A DNA stretch of 60,000 nucleotides, taken from contig OU612068.1 of assembly GCA_914767715.1 (NCBI GenBank), positions 12,340,001 to 12,400,000 on the forward strand, written 5' to 3'. The position numbers and the translations under genes were made by a program. Positions 1-12,900 of the stretch are shown piece after piece (position 1 is the first letter of the stretch; each line of letters opens with the position of its first letter). Source of the DNA: Membranipora membranacea (Eukaryota; Bryozoa; Gymnolaemata; Cheilostomatida; Membraniporidae). The notes below the pieces were generated by a model. It did not search any database and was not told where the DNA came from. It saw only the letters and a program-made list of their open reading frames with translations.

Positions 1-773
1 CAATTATAATATATGACCAGATACTGCACTGTCTTGCATTGCTAGCATTATTACATTGTGAAAGATACTTAAATAGTCATAGACATTTACTGTATTACAA
101 GTACGTCATAACTGTAATATTAATTCGTTGATTAACGTTTATGATGATACCATCTTGATTAAAATATTATATGACCTGTCTCGGTATCCAGAATGCCTCA
201 CACATTATTTCTATGACTGCTGGTGCCTTGTGGTCCATAGATGCCAGTCATTCAACAAGTGCCATCATAAAATTCACTTTTCTTGTCTGACAATTATTTG
301 ATGTAGAGTTTATTATTATTATTATATTACTGTTTATTTTAATCGGAGTAGCAGTAGTTCTGTTCTTTTAGAAAGTTGCTAGAAAACCATGAGAATAAAG
401 TCTCTGTAGAGCAAAAGGACCTTATTTTCTGTACTTTTGATGAACATATTGTTTGGAATTAATCCACATAATCAGTAACCAATCACGATTGTAGGTAGTT
501 TTTGACTGCAGCGTGTCTGAGGCAAGCCTAATAATGGTGTGTCCATCCACTGCTGCCATTGCCAGTGACACGGTGAAGGGATGTGTTTGCCAGTCAAAGC
601 CAGACTGAGAAGTTAACCTCTGGAAGTGGCTTAAAATTTGAGGATAGAGTTTCAATTGGCATATTTCACACCCACATCACAATATGTAAAATTCCATGAA
701 GAGTCCGAATGCTGAAAAATGTAAAACATGCATACAAAGGCATTACGCCCTTAAACACTGCTAGTTCCTACCC

Positions 774-822
774 TGTCTTGACAAGCTCCGCACCAACAAA
801 GCTTGTCAAGACTAGTTCCATG
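774..822. repeat. Short inverted repeat (GTCTTGACAAGCT / AGCTTGTCAAGAC)
   Basis: A 13-base arm is repeated as its reverse complement about 20 bases downstream. A related AGCTTGTCAAGAC string recurs near 1632-1645, so this is probably a fragment of a dispersed element. Confidence 0.6.
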
Positions 823-1352
823 CTTTGCGCTGAACCATACATAGCCCCTATCAAAGGCTGAGATCCTTATATGAACAAAGCAAAGGAGTGAAACTGCTCT
901 TTTTTTTAAAAGAATTAGCCAATGGGTTGGCTCTGATTAGCAAGGTAACAACTGAAAATAATAGATTAATGACAGGGTTGTCTATCCCTCATTTAAGTTT
1001 TTGCATCTAATCCTACATCTGAGCGAGTCCATTCCACTCATTTATATCTGCTGGGATCATGTGAAGTCTGCTTGTGCAAAACCTTTTCAAGTTCTTTTTT
1101 CTTGTTTATTCAAATTTGCCTGTTGTGTTGGTTCTATAATGATAAGGAAAACAAGATAACAGGACATATTGGGATAGCTGGATCTGCATGTTCATTCAAC
1201 CAAGGAGTAAAAGAGTAAGTGGGCCAACATCAACTCCAGTGATGCCTATCTATCTTATCTATTAATTAATTAAACTCTATTAAATAATTGAATCATTTTT
1301 ATATTAATTTATTATTATGTATATGTATGTGCATTGTAAAAATTGAAGTGTA

Positions 1353-1455
1353 CATGGCCATCATGGGCCCCTGGGACTTACATACCTTTACTTTGCCAAT
1401 CAATGTCCAGTAACAAATGCATTAAGTCCCAGGGACTCATGATGGCCATGCATGA
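1353..1455. repeat. Inverted repeat with arms of about 30 bp
   Basis: The arm CATGGCCATCATGGGCCCCT.. followed by GGGACTTA is matched by TAAGTCCC and then a near copy of the arm in reverse complement, with a loop of about 40 bases. This is a small hairpin-forming element with no coding content. Confidence 0.7.
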
Positions 1456-2178
1456 CATCAAGGAGGAATAGAAGTTACTCCTTGAAGACAACATTGACTT
1501 GGTATGTGAATGTATCATACCAGACCTGTCCTGTGCATGTGCAGAGTGGTTCAAGGTAGTGGGCTGCAGTCAAGCAGGTTTTACTACTATACAACCGGCA
1601 TGTCATGTTAGCTTCTCTTGATACAGCTTGAGCTTGTCAAGACAGGCTAGTATCACATATGTATGTATGTACTGTAACAGTAACTATACTTTGAATTGCT
1701 CATGTCCAAGATCAACCATCAACAATTACCAAGTTTTGTCATTTGACTCTGAGCAACCAGTTTATGATGCACACAAGCCTGTCTGTAAAATCCAGGGATG
1801 CTTGTGACAAGGGAGCTCTAGCTTTTTACGCCTATCTATTCAATCCTATTGCTTATGGCTGCCGCTGCTTCTAAGAGCTAGCATTGAGCTATTGTATTGG
1901 GAACATTAGTTGGCTCCTGGCTCCAATATTCATGCCCCTGGCCTGTATTTGGCTTAGTTGGCTTAATGTCCTGTACAGAGCTTTAAGTTTGTTTCACAAT
2001 ATCGGATTGGTCGTATCTGATCAGCAACAAATTGACAGTTGAACAGCTTTGGGGGACTGAGTGCTTGTTAGTATTATGAGAAATGGGCTGCATGTAGGAA
2101 GACTATCCCAGACTTGCTCACAATTTCAATACTTTTTTTTCAGAAGGCAAAGCAAGGGCCGAGAACAGAGTATTCCAG

Positions 2179-5100
2179 ATGAAGGCACTTGGGAGAAGAT
2201 TGATTGAGTTGTCTCGTCAGCTTCATTTCAATAAACTCTTCAGACCTGAGGCATCCCACTGTACCACATCTCAATGTACTGTTCGCCATGGAGCACCAAG
2301 GAGGGGTATCACATCAAGTCCAATAATCTACTCAAAATTCACTGCCAGTCCAACTGATTCACTCACTATTGCAAAAGGCAGGGAATCCAAATCCTCTCCA
2401 ATAAATGATCCAGAACTTAGTACGACAGAATTAACAACTCTTACGTCATCATTAGTCGCAGCAGCGGAGCGCAATGACTTGGACAATTTCATTCGCTTGA
2501 GCCTTACTCTTCCCAAGTACTCCGGTCAGCGCAAACACATCGCTAAAGCTGTCGAATGTGCATCAGCAGTGTCATTTGCCCTCAACCTTTCACAGGTCAA
2601 GCAAGAAATCATTGACCGTCTACAACAAAAATTTACCACTGATGACTTTGATAAATTTCTACACATTGTAAACAGTACATTCTGGAGTGCAGGTCATGGG
2701 CCATTACACGATGCTATATTAGATGAGATAGTTACTGCAAACTATCTACAGATACAAGATGCTAGTTGGTGCAGTTATATGCAATTAAAACTACAATACC
2801 GCCAACCTCTACCTGATAAAGTTGGAGACATTTTTTTCAATGATGTATTGAATAACGGTTTCTCTTATGATAGTATTATAACATTGTCAAATCTTCTGAG
2901 GGAATGTCACCCAGAGGCCTTTAAAGACCTGCAACCAAAAAGCGGGTGGAGAAAAATGATTGGGACAGCCTTTGGCAGGACACTAACTATGTATTTTGAT
3001 AGCACATCAGTTTCCAAAGCTGAGCTGGAGAAAATCGGAGAGCTGTGCCACAACATGATATTATTCGGCAATTTTGAATTTAAACAACATCAAGTTGTTC
3101 GACAACTCATCGCTGTGATAGCCCAGAACATGCCACATTATGGGAGTGGCAAATACATCCCTCAACACTTCCAGAACTCTATACAGGTGGCCATGGCGTC
3201 TATGACGCCTGAATGTGTCAAAGATGGCGTCAGCTCTGTCGCAAACATGCAAGCAATAATGAAAAAAGTGTACTTGGCAAGCAACGGTGCTTACCCTGCA
3301 GTCGATACATTCAAAGCTATGGTCCGCAGCAGGCACGTCTCTGTCAGCGCTGCCGATAGGTTTACTCAATGCGCCAAGGAGTACGACTGGGAGGAGTTCA
3401 ATGATTTTATGGTAGCGATATATTCACATTTTGAAATATAAATTTTATGAAGACAAGTTTGAGTTGATTACAAGGGCATGTTTTCTCATGGCCCATTATC
3501 ACACAAATAGCAACAATGTGATGTTTGAAGCTTGAATGCCTGTCTTGCAGTTGAGTTCCACCATATACCATCCATAGACATAGACATAGACATACCATAG
3601 ACATACCATAGACCATGATACATCCTTCTCTGCAAATTGATTGTTGAATTTTTTTTATATTAATTTGCATGTGTGTGTATATTTTTTCTTTTACTTAGGT
3701 TTTCATGTTTGGTTTATTGCAGCTGTCTACTGCGCTGATGTCTTTTGGCGAGTTTGGTGCTATAAAGGCTGATCTATACTCACAACTCCTACCCACAGTT
3801 CTCTCTGGGCGATTTGACGATGTGACTCCAACGAAAATTCACTCTCTCACTTTCTCCCTTCTAGGGATGGCGATGGTGAACATTTACCCACATGCTTTGT
3901 ATCATGAGCTGTTTAGTGCAAGATTGGGTGAGTCATCACATCGCATACATTCGCAACCGGCAGCATTGAGTTCAAAACTATTTCAATCATTTGGCTTAAT
4001 GGTTGGATTATCACTGAAGTATGGCTGGAACAGTTTCACCGGTGGGAGAATAAAGTTTTGGGTATAGGCAAGGAAGCAACCAGTTTTGATGCCCAAGCTT
4101 CTGGCATACTTTGATTCAACAGATGTGCTTGATAATTGAATTCTCAAAAATTTGGAGCCCTAAACTAAGATGTGGATGCAGGTTATTTTTTTATTTTCCC
4201 AGGCTCAGTCAGTTATTCGATGAGTAAATGGCTACCCTTCCTTGATGGGAACCTGGTTATCATGAGCCCAAAGTATAATGGAAAAAGACTGCAACAGAAA
4301 TTAAAAGAGAAGGTAACTGCTAGTATTTTAAAAGTTGTTGACCACCCTCTGCAAGGAAGTGTAGAAACTCCTTCAGGCCAACTTTGCACTGACTCCGTTC
4401 AACAAGAGTGATCCCAACAGGATACGTTATTTTGTCCATTTCATGCATATTGTACTCCCATGTCATGAATCAAGGTAACATGGAATTGAATTATGACTGT
4501 ATTTGAACGGGTATTGGGTAAACCAGATGAACTATCAGCCTCCACGCAGCACATACTCCACGTCCAATAGCTGTGGGTGTCTATAATGTCTGTGCAGTAA
4601 AGTAATAAGAAACAATAGCGCATCGGCTTTGAATAGGCCTGTTGTGCCTAATATTTGTTTCCCTCTCTCTCTTGCACATGGCACAGCTGTAACACATGAT
4701 GTGATTTCAGTGACTAAATGTGGGATGTTTCAATCCTAATTTCAGCCAGAGAGAATTCATTATGAGGAGAAGAGAAAAGGATACGCACACAGTACACTTC
4801 TCAGCTCTATGGCCTCTGCAGTCAACACCATACCTCAAGTTACACAAACCTACATCGCTCAGATTAAACCTGCCTTACCACACCTCGTCAACTTTGGTAT
4901 GTTTTCTTTTGTTCTCTTTTCATTGTCTTAGTAATTAAAATTAGTATGAGTAGTAGTAGTAGGTAGAACTGAAAATGAAAAAACACTAAAAACAAGAGGA
5001 GTGCCAGATGGTCTGAGACTAAAGTTGAGGCGATCCTGTTCCTGATCCTGAAGTCCATCCTTCATGCGGCCGACAGGCCACCGCAGATCCACGCCCCTCA

Positions 5101-6277
5101 TGGAGGTGAGCGGCCAGGGCTCCCTTGAAATCTCTGGCGCATTTATTGAGTGAAATTGAACATGAGAGTAAAAAAGGAAACTTGTCCTCATTCAAATCTT
5201 TTATCGATAAACTGTAGGAGCTTTTGCCGCTGGGACTCTAAGGAAAAAAGTTTTCAACTCCCTGGTTGCAGTACCAACAGCCTCCCTGGTACCAATAACC
5301 CAAAGAACTTTGCTGTGTACGGAGTTGTCCCACTTATTTAAATGAGAGCATAACCCATTATGCTGACCACATATATATACCTTAGCTGGGCATTACACGT
5401 TACAAATTACATTTCAGAATATCCTGACAGTCACTTATTGTTGACATCGATGTCAAAGTCAAAGCCACACGTAGCTATAGTGGCACTGGTCAAGTCAGAT
5501 TACCTGATGATCTATCACGGCAATACAAGTATAGGGCAGAGCCAGAAAATCACCAAACGACTCAACGGACTGCAAAGTCTGAAAATCAAATCTCTCCAGA
5601 AGAAAGGATTTAAGGTGTTGATGGTAAGCTCTGCCACTTCGGCATTAGTGTCGGTGAGACGGAGCATTTCTTATGTCAGTTCTCAGCACAGCACTCAAAT
5701 CTGTTGTCTTTAGATGCTCACTCAGTTTCAGTTTCTGTTTGATATTTGATATTCTAACCGCTCAAGTTTCTGCAATTCTCATACTGAAAACACTTACTGA
5801 TTGGCTGACAGCCATTTCACACATGTTCAAAGAAATTTCTATGAAGTCTTTCAGCCATTCAGAAGTGTTGTGAACATTATGAACTGAGAGAGCTTCCATC
5901 CTTCCAACCCCCAACCTACGGACAAAAGCCCGAAGTTAGGTAATCCTGTGGATAGAACACTTTCGTTCTGAGCGGATAACATTTTATCACAGGGTTGGGT
6001 AATTTCTAATTTAGAACAGGATATGACCCACAGCGAGAATAGTCCTGTTTGTTATTTTTAGTTTCCTTATGTTGATAATCATTATCAGAATTCGCGATGT
6101 GAAACTGCCACCAATAACCGTTTTATGCATTGTATATGCGCCTGAAACAACATTCAAGTATGTATGTAGTTAATTTATATTTTTTTGTATATTTTATAGA
6201 TTGACTCTGATGAGTACTCTTCACATGGTCATATGTGGTTCCTCACCAAGAAGCTGAAAGAGATCAATGCAATTTGA
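2179..6277 (+). CDS. FAST kinase domain-containing (FASTKD-like) protein with RAP domain
   Basis: Seven coding exons can be read: 2179-3411, 3723-3927, 4203-4312, 4746-4896, 5218 to about 5314/5323, about 5386-5623, and 6200-6277. All junctions keep phase with GT-AG ends except exon 5 to 6, where the exact sites are uncertain. The N-terminus (MKALGRRLIELSRQLHF) is rich in Arg/Lys and lacks acidic residues at first, as in a mitochondrial targeting peptide. The middle (LSTALMSFGEFG onward) resembles the FAST_1/FAST_2 helical repeats. The last two exons give a RAP-type end (VAIVALVKSDYLMIYH ... GFKVLM, then the short final exon). FASTK family members bind mitochondrial RNA and govern its processing or stability; that role is inferred from the family. 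Length of about 700 residues fits. Which paralogue it is cannot be told. Confidence 0.88.
3571..3616. repeat. CATAGA/CATACCATAGA microsatellite in FASTKD intron 1
   Basis: Imperfect tandem copies of a 6-base (ATAGAC) and an 11-base (CATACCATAGA) unit lie inside the first intron of the FASTKD-like gene. Confidence 0.7.
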
Positions 6278-6336
6278 ATATTTTTGAATTCTAAGACCTC
6301 AATCATGATCTGTTGGACACGGGCACTACTTTTAAT

Positions 6337-6342
6337 AATAAA
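6337..6342 (+). terminator. Polyadenylation signal AATAAA of the FASTKD-like gene
   Basis: A canonical AATAAA lies 60 bases after the TGA stop at 6275-6277. It is well placed for the 3' end of this transcript and lies upstream of the convergent GON4L-like 3' end. Confidence 0.6.
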
Positions 6343-6639
6343 ATTAAGACCAGCAGTCTTCCGTCTTTTTATATAAGTGGTCGGGTCCTAAACTTGACCC
6401 AATTTTTGGCCATAAATCAAGTGAACTACAGACTGTGAATTTGCGAATCAAAATGTAAATACTTCTGCATGATGTGAGTTTTTTCTTTATATGAATATAT
6501 ATATTTGAAATAGTTTTGAGAAAAATATAATATCTACAATAAATTTGTACAAAAATCCCATAACAAATCGCGATAACAAAACTTACTAAGTAATCTGATA
6601 ACCAGAATTGGTATAGAGGTTTTACAATGAGTGTTGGCG

Positions 6640-6785
6640 CATAGAACAATTTTAGTCCATTCGCCTGCATACTAGCTGCTTCCCTTCCACTGGTCACCGG
6701 GTTACGCCACAGGCAAAAAGGCCTGCAGCGTAACCAGTGCAAGGGGAGCAACTCTGAATGTAGGCAAATGGACTAAACTTGGTCT
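6640..6785. repeat. Imperfect fold-back element between two convergent genes
   Basis: Arms of about 55 bases are inverted copies: TTTAGTCCATTCGCCTGCAT on the left and ATGTAGGCAAATGGACTAAA on the right, continuing inward through GGTTACGC and its complement. The element fills most of the space between the FASTKD-like polyadenylation signal and the GON4L-like stop codon. Confidence 0.7.
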
Positions 6786-6907
6786 AGCTGGCGCCTTTCA
6801 GTTCTAGCTGTACCGTAATATTATTAAGTTATGGTGCTGTCTCATGATTTTGTGAACCATTTCTCCACTGCCGCATGACTAGGCGAGTGCGTTAGGTTTC
6901 TGTATCA

Positions 6908-9900
6908 TCACCTTGTGGAGTCAGAGTCATCTCCAAGTTCATGAGTAAGAAGTTGGACCAGAGTATCAAATCTCTCTTTGATCTACCAAAAGAAAAAGGT
7001 ACTGGCGCGTTTGTGAGATTTACTCGCAAAGTGGTAATAATAATGACACAATAGCAATGATGATGACTGTCACTTTTTGTCATCTTTTATGATGGTAAAA
7101 CGTAAGACTTCGTCAATTCAATTGTTCTGAACTCATGAGTTAAGATGACTACGTAGTTAGAGGACCTTCCTCTAACTCCTTGACTAGACTCAGATCAACT
7201 GTTTAAAAGACCTGGCTCAACAATTCTTTAAAATTCCTATGAGGGCTTTGTCAATAAGCCTGGAATATGTATTCCACTTCTGAGTTACCATCATCCATGG
7301 CGTGCAGTTAATCTTACCTCATACACATGACGCTCCTTTAGTTTGATTCGTAGAGACTGAAGAGCATCTTCACTTAGACTGAGCGAGTCGGACTGTTGTA
7401 GAGCTTCGAGTATAAACTGATCTTCATTTCTGAATAATAAATAGTCACTCTGATAATGAATGTTTTGCATTGTATGGTGGAGATTTTACCGATATGACCT
7501 TATAGCAGCAAATACACACCAGGCGTCTGTTTTGTGTTCATACTTTAATTAATTAATTAAGACTTTTGATTGGAAGTGATTTAATTTTGTATTTAATTAT
7601 AAAATATGGTGTAGATATCATATTTGTTTAAATGTGCTAGGTGATGTTAACACGAGGACAAAACAAACGCCTGGTGTGTATTTCCTGTATCACATAGCAC
7701 ATTTAATCAAATATGATTTCTACACCATATTTTGAAATCATGTACAAAATTAAAACACTGCAAATCAAAAGTCTTAATGATTTGTATCAGGAAAGTCACA
7801 ATAGTTTGCACTGAATAGTGGTGGTGAAGAGTAAGGTTCTATGAATTTCAAATAGTTTAGTGCTATGTTACATTACCTTGTCCAGTTTGGTACCGGTTTT
7901 TCGCTACTGCTTGCCTCAGTACTGGACTCACTACTTAGACGCCGTTTAACTGGTGAGTTATCTAAGGCTGTGATGCCTGCACAGGGGGAGTAAACTTTAA
8001 TATCAGGAGATCCAACCGCTGCAATAACAAGCAAACTAATATACAAAACGTGTAAACATGTCGAGGAGCTAAAAGGATAAAAAGTAACGGCCAATCAGTT
8101 TCATGCCACTAACCATCTCCCACTCAGAACTAAGGAGGACTTTGTTACAGCAACTATACAGTGAATGTGGCTGTGGTTAGTGGGTACATGATGTTGCTCA
8201 TTACTTCTCATACTCCTCTAGGGTATTTTGAAAATGTTCGATCTCATTATTAAATGTCTAAAATTTTACAATATTTTTCATAATCAAAATTCGTTACGTA
8301 GCAGTGAAAAACACCCATGTTGTAGAGTTACGGCCTTTATTTACATGAGTAGACAACTTTTTACAAACATGAAATTCTTGTGGGCATAGTGAGGACAGGG
8401 AGTTTGGTTTGAGCTCCCTGGTGAGAATTGAAGAAAGGCATCATTATAACTTGATCCCGCGTGAGAATGGAAAAAAGAACATCATTAATATAGGTCCATA
8501 TTATTATATTATTATCATTGTTTTATATTAATATTTGAGTTAGCACCCACCATCCGCCATTGGAGATTCATAGTCAATGTCAGAATCTTCTTCCTCATAG
8601 TCGGATGGCACAGGGTTTAGGTATCGTATATATGCAGGTCGTAAACCCTTTCCTGGACCGGCATGTATGAAAAGGCGACTATGTATAACCTGTAAACAGT
8701 TGTGTATTTATACAAACAAATAACTTGATTTTAAAATTGTTTTAATTTTAGTATTCATACTACTTAACCAGTTTGGGCACAAGTATACCCGGCTGTTACC
8801 ACACAGGCATGTCCGGTGTGCAATTTTGTTTTTAGACCAAACCTGTGTAGAGCTGCTAAATGTGCCAAATCCTTTTTTCAATTTTTTATTTAGTATTTAA
8901 ATAAGCTCTGATCTTTTTTTTTCTATGCTTTATTTTTAATAGTAGTTTTCTACACAATTGTAACATTGTGCGCATTTGTTTATATCAATATTTGATACTG
9001 AATGCTTCAGTAAACTAAACTGCATGCTGCCAAATCACTTCTACACTGGAAAGATTAAGTACAAATATCATACCATATAACATCGAATCTGACAAGCAAT
9101 TAGGTCAACCTCTGGTGAGAGGATTGAGTCGAAAAACATTAGTTGTCATGAAACACTTACCGCTATTTTGCAGTTGTCACAATGCTTCCGTCGATTGTGG
9201 TAATGCTTAGTACGTGTCTGATCCGAATGACATGAACATTTACATGCATGTGTAGCATTGGTTTCTTCAATCTCAGGAATTTCCATCTGTTGGAATAGAA
9301 ATTACACATACATTCCACTTACATTTCGATAATCCGAAATATCCCCGATGAAGCGGCATATTTCAAATTGGTTTGTCAGTGATCGCCTGTGATGTTTTGT
9401 CTCGAATCTAGGTAGACGGCCAAGTTGAGACGAGGATAAGTGCGGAAGCATGAAATGATACCATACATATATACATCAGATGTGTGTGATGAGATCTGGT
9501 ATAGACATAGTATATAGTTACTCGATATAATTATTGCTGTCACAAAATTGAAAGAATGTCATGAACTATTACAGTCAACCTTGTTAGTACGAATTTTTTT
9601 CGGAATTATTGGTCCATAGTGTATTCTCTGCTAAAAGTTGGTATCAATGTTAGATAACATCAGGGAGAGTACAAATGCCGAATATGTTAAAATTGGTGTT
9701 TCCAATTTTGATGAAACTGACAGAGAATATTTATTGATAACCTTCAAGTTTGATTTGATTGATTGCCTCACCTCCTCAAACTTATCAATAACTGTGTCTT
9801 CGTCCATTTCGGTCAGATCTAGCTCTTCATAATCAGCCTTGTGTCTGAAATAAACCGTAAAATATAACCGAGATATACATTAGTGCAAAGGAACCATAAG

Positions 9901-12900
9901 CTGCCCTATTAAGGCAGGGATAGCCCACAGAATTCAAGCTAAAGGACTGAATTGCAGTTGTGAAGTCTATAGGGATAAGATAGGTCAGTTTTTCAGACAA
10001 CTTTTACAAAATCAAATCAAAGCTGCTGGACTTCAATCAAATGATATCTACAGTCGATGATCTGTATGACACTGTTGTTGAGGCGGTTCTGAGTATTAAC
10101 CGATGGCATCATATTAAAATGCAGAGATGGTATAGAGCGTTACAAAAGAAACCCAAAGGATGGCACAACTATAAGTTTTATATTGGAAACTCAATCGGGG
10201 ATTCAGAGTGTCTCCTTTTTTCAATAATACAACAACTCCAAACTATTCCGTCAGAAATGATTATGAAAGCATTACATCAAGGATTATATTCGGCCAGCTA
10301 TTCCCTGGTCTCCCATAAACATGTATATTTTGTGTTTTACCTTTTTGGAGGTGCAGCGTCAGCAAAGAAGGTACTGAATTCATCAAGTAATGGTGGATGA
10401 TGTTTGAGCAGACTTGTTATGCTGTCTCTCATACCTTGTGTCGGTGAAGGATTGCTTTTAGTCGGACTGCATGAGCTTAACGCTTTGACGAGCTTCTGAA
10501 ACATCTTTGAGTTAGCACCAAAGTAAACCTGCAATGACAACAGTTCCTGTAGTAATTGTTCTGAAACATGGCAGTTTTGCCATTCTTCATCATATTATGC
10601 GTTATGTTAAGATGTGTATTATTATTATAATTGTGCATCATATATTATGCTATGCAATATAATATGCCTCATATTATAAAACATTATTACTCTAGTGGCG
10701 ATACGATTGAAAATATCTAGTGGATGTTGAGTGTTAAATCTGCTGAAATACACTAATAGTAGCGTTTGCTTACCTCCATCCTTCGAAGGAACTTCCTAGC
10801 CTGGTTGAATTGTATACAAGCTTTATAACACCTCTCTCCGCAAGCCACCGCCTGAGTGGGAAGGAGAAAAGCAGCAAAACCATCCAGCAAATCCTGCCGA
10901 TTTTTCAACACTCCTGTCCGCAACTGGTCGAAAAACTACAAATAAGAATTAACAAAGGATTAGTTTGGATGCATAGGACAGTACAGGACAATTATCTTGG
11001 AGTCATCTCGAACTGGATATGTGTGTGCGGGCATAAATATAAAGCTATAGTGATTTTTTCTAATTGTGTGACATGTTAAACATTAAGATATTTTAATCTA
11101 TTTTCTAGCTGACAACTTGGTTAATCACATGCCGGTTCTCAAGCTTATAATTGTGTTGTGTCAAAGGGGTTCATGTCTAAAAAAAATGTTATGTTTGATA
11201 AATCACAGTATGTACTAGTGCAAAAAATATTAGCATGGAATTTATGATAATAACAAAGAGTGCAGATAATTCCAATAATCTTGCCGCACTTCATAACATC
11301 AGGCAGTTTAGTACATAAACTCCCTGTTAACATCATGGTCTGACCACCTCCCAGAAAAACCTTAATAGACTTATCCTGCCATATGAATATAGTAGGTATT
11401 CAAAACTTTGTGAGTACAGTTTTACAACTTGCACCAAAAACAAGGTAGGTTAGAACCAAGTTTCATAAACTTGTAGCCAGGTATCTGGTAGAAATGATAC
11501 CGGTCGGATATGAAGGCACTTAGTCGCCCATAGCAGGCATTGCCATTTGAGAGTTAATTCCGTAGAGAAATTGATAATTTTTACTCTAGATTTATACCCA
11601 AAGTGATTTAAGGTCAATGAGCTCAGGCTTACCAGGCTCTGTCAAAAAAGTTGGCATTAATAAACAATAATTATTGATCCATCGAAGTTGAATGTTTATA
11701 CACGAGAATTAAGACTACTCAGCTATGCATTGGAGTATTTGCAGACCCTGACAAGAGTGTAATAATGTGAGCGATGCAATATGTATTTTCATTTACATCA
11801 CAAACATCTACCTCAAATGTTTATTCATTTCTAATGTTCAACATTTGTGTAGCGTGTGTGTGCACCAGGTGGACGGTAGACCAGCATGCTAAAAAACTTT
11901 ATTACTGCTGCCTTTAAGCTTTAATATCATAGAATATGCGGCAGCGGTGTAGCTATTGACATGTAGACAAAGTGAACTTAGCTCCAGAATCCAGGTAAAC
12001 ACTTTTGTCTATGCCATCATGTGTTGTCACATTTGGAAAGCTGTGAAATGTACCAGGTATATATATATTTAGGTGAGGTGTGGATTCTCTGATTTGTCAC
12101 AGGTAAATTAGTCAGCTTACAAAGATACTACAGTTCTCTATTAGTGAGTAACACAAGTCATAACTCTGCCACTTAAATGCAGCTCTGTTCTTTGTATCAT
12201 TTCATTTGGTGGCTTTGTGTCAAGAGTGACAAACACAGATTTTTGGGTAAGTACACTTGTAAGCGTTTTTCAACCTAGCATGAGTTTTTAGGTTTAGGGT
12301 TTACATAGATTTAGAGGAAACGCTGTCATAACTTCACTTTCTTAAATTATCAGTGTGGATCTTAGGTTTATATTTGAAAATAGCTAAATTAAGACCTACA
12401 TCCTAGGCTAAATTACAACTCTCTGTATGTTCGGACTATAAAGCTCGTATAACATTTTTATAACTTTATAGCAAGTCATTAAAAGTGCGATTTGATTCAA
12501 TATCTTGGCACAATGTTGTTAAATAAGATTGTAGTATTATAAACTGATCATTCACAGTTAACAGAGCCATGTGTATATGTCATACAACCTAAGAGGACTC
12601 TAGTCAGGAGAAAACATACGCAGCTGAATTATGGCTAATAATAGTACAATATCTACACAGGATTATGGGAGCAACCCAGTTGAGGTAAGAAAAACCAACA
12701 TTATACAGTGGAATAGTTTCAGATGAAATAAGATTAATCTGGACTTCGATTTGGTATGAACACTAAATTAATTGGAAGTAAGTTTTTAAGTGTATTTATC
12801 TATATTTACAGGTTCAATTTCAGTTTAGGAAAATCAAAATCAAATAAAAATATACAAGGAAATCTTCTGATTTCTCAACATGAAGTTTCATTGCAAGAAA

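Larger units (their letters stand above)
1..2178. other. Intergenic region and probable 5' UTR of the FASTK-family gene
   Basis: No convincing coding sequence is visible. The stretch is AT-rich and holds two short inverted repeats (about 774-822 and 1353-1455, listed separately). A pyrimidine tract ending in CAG near 2143 could be the 3' splice site of a 5' UTR exon that carries the start codon at 2179. The open frame on the minus strand at 422-655 has no recognisable domain and was not called. Confidence 0.5.

Noticed and set aside
422-655. 77-codon open frame on the minus strand
   Set aside because: No domain, no adjoining exon with matching phase, and composition like surrounding non-coding DNA.
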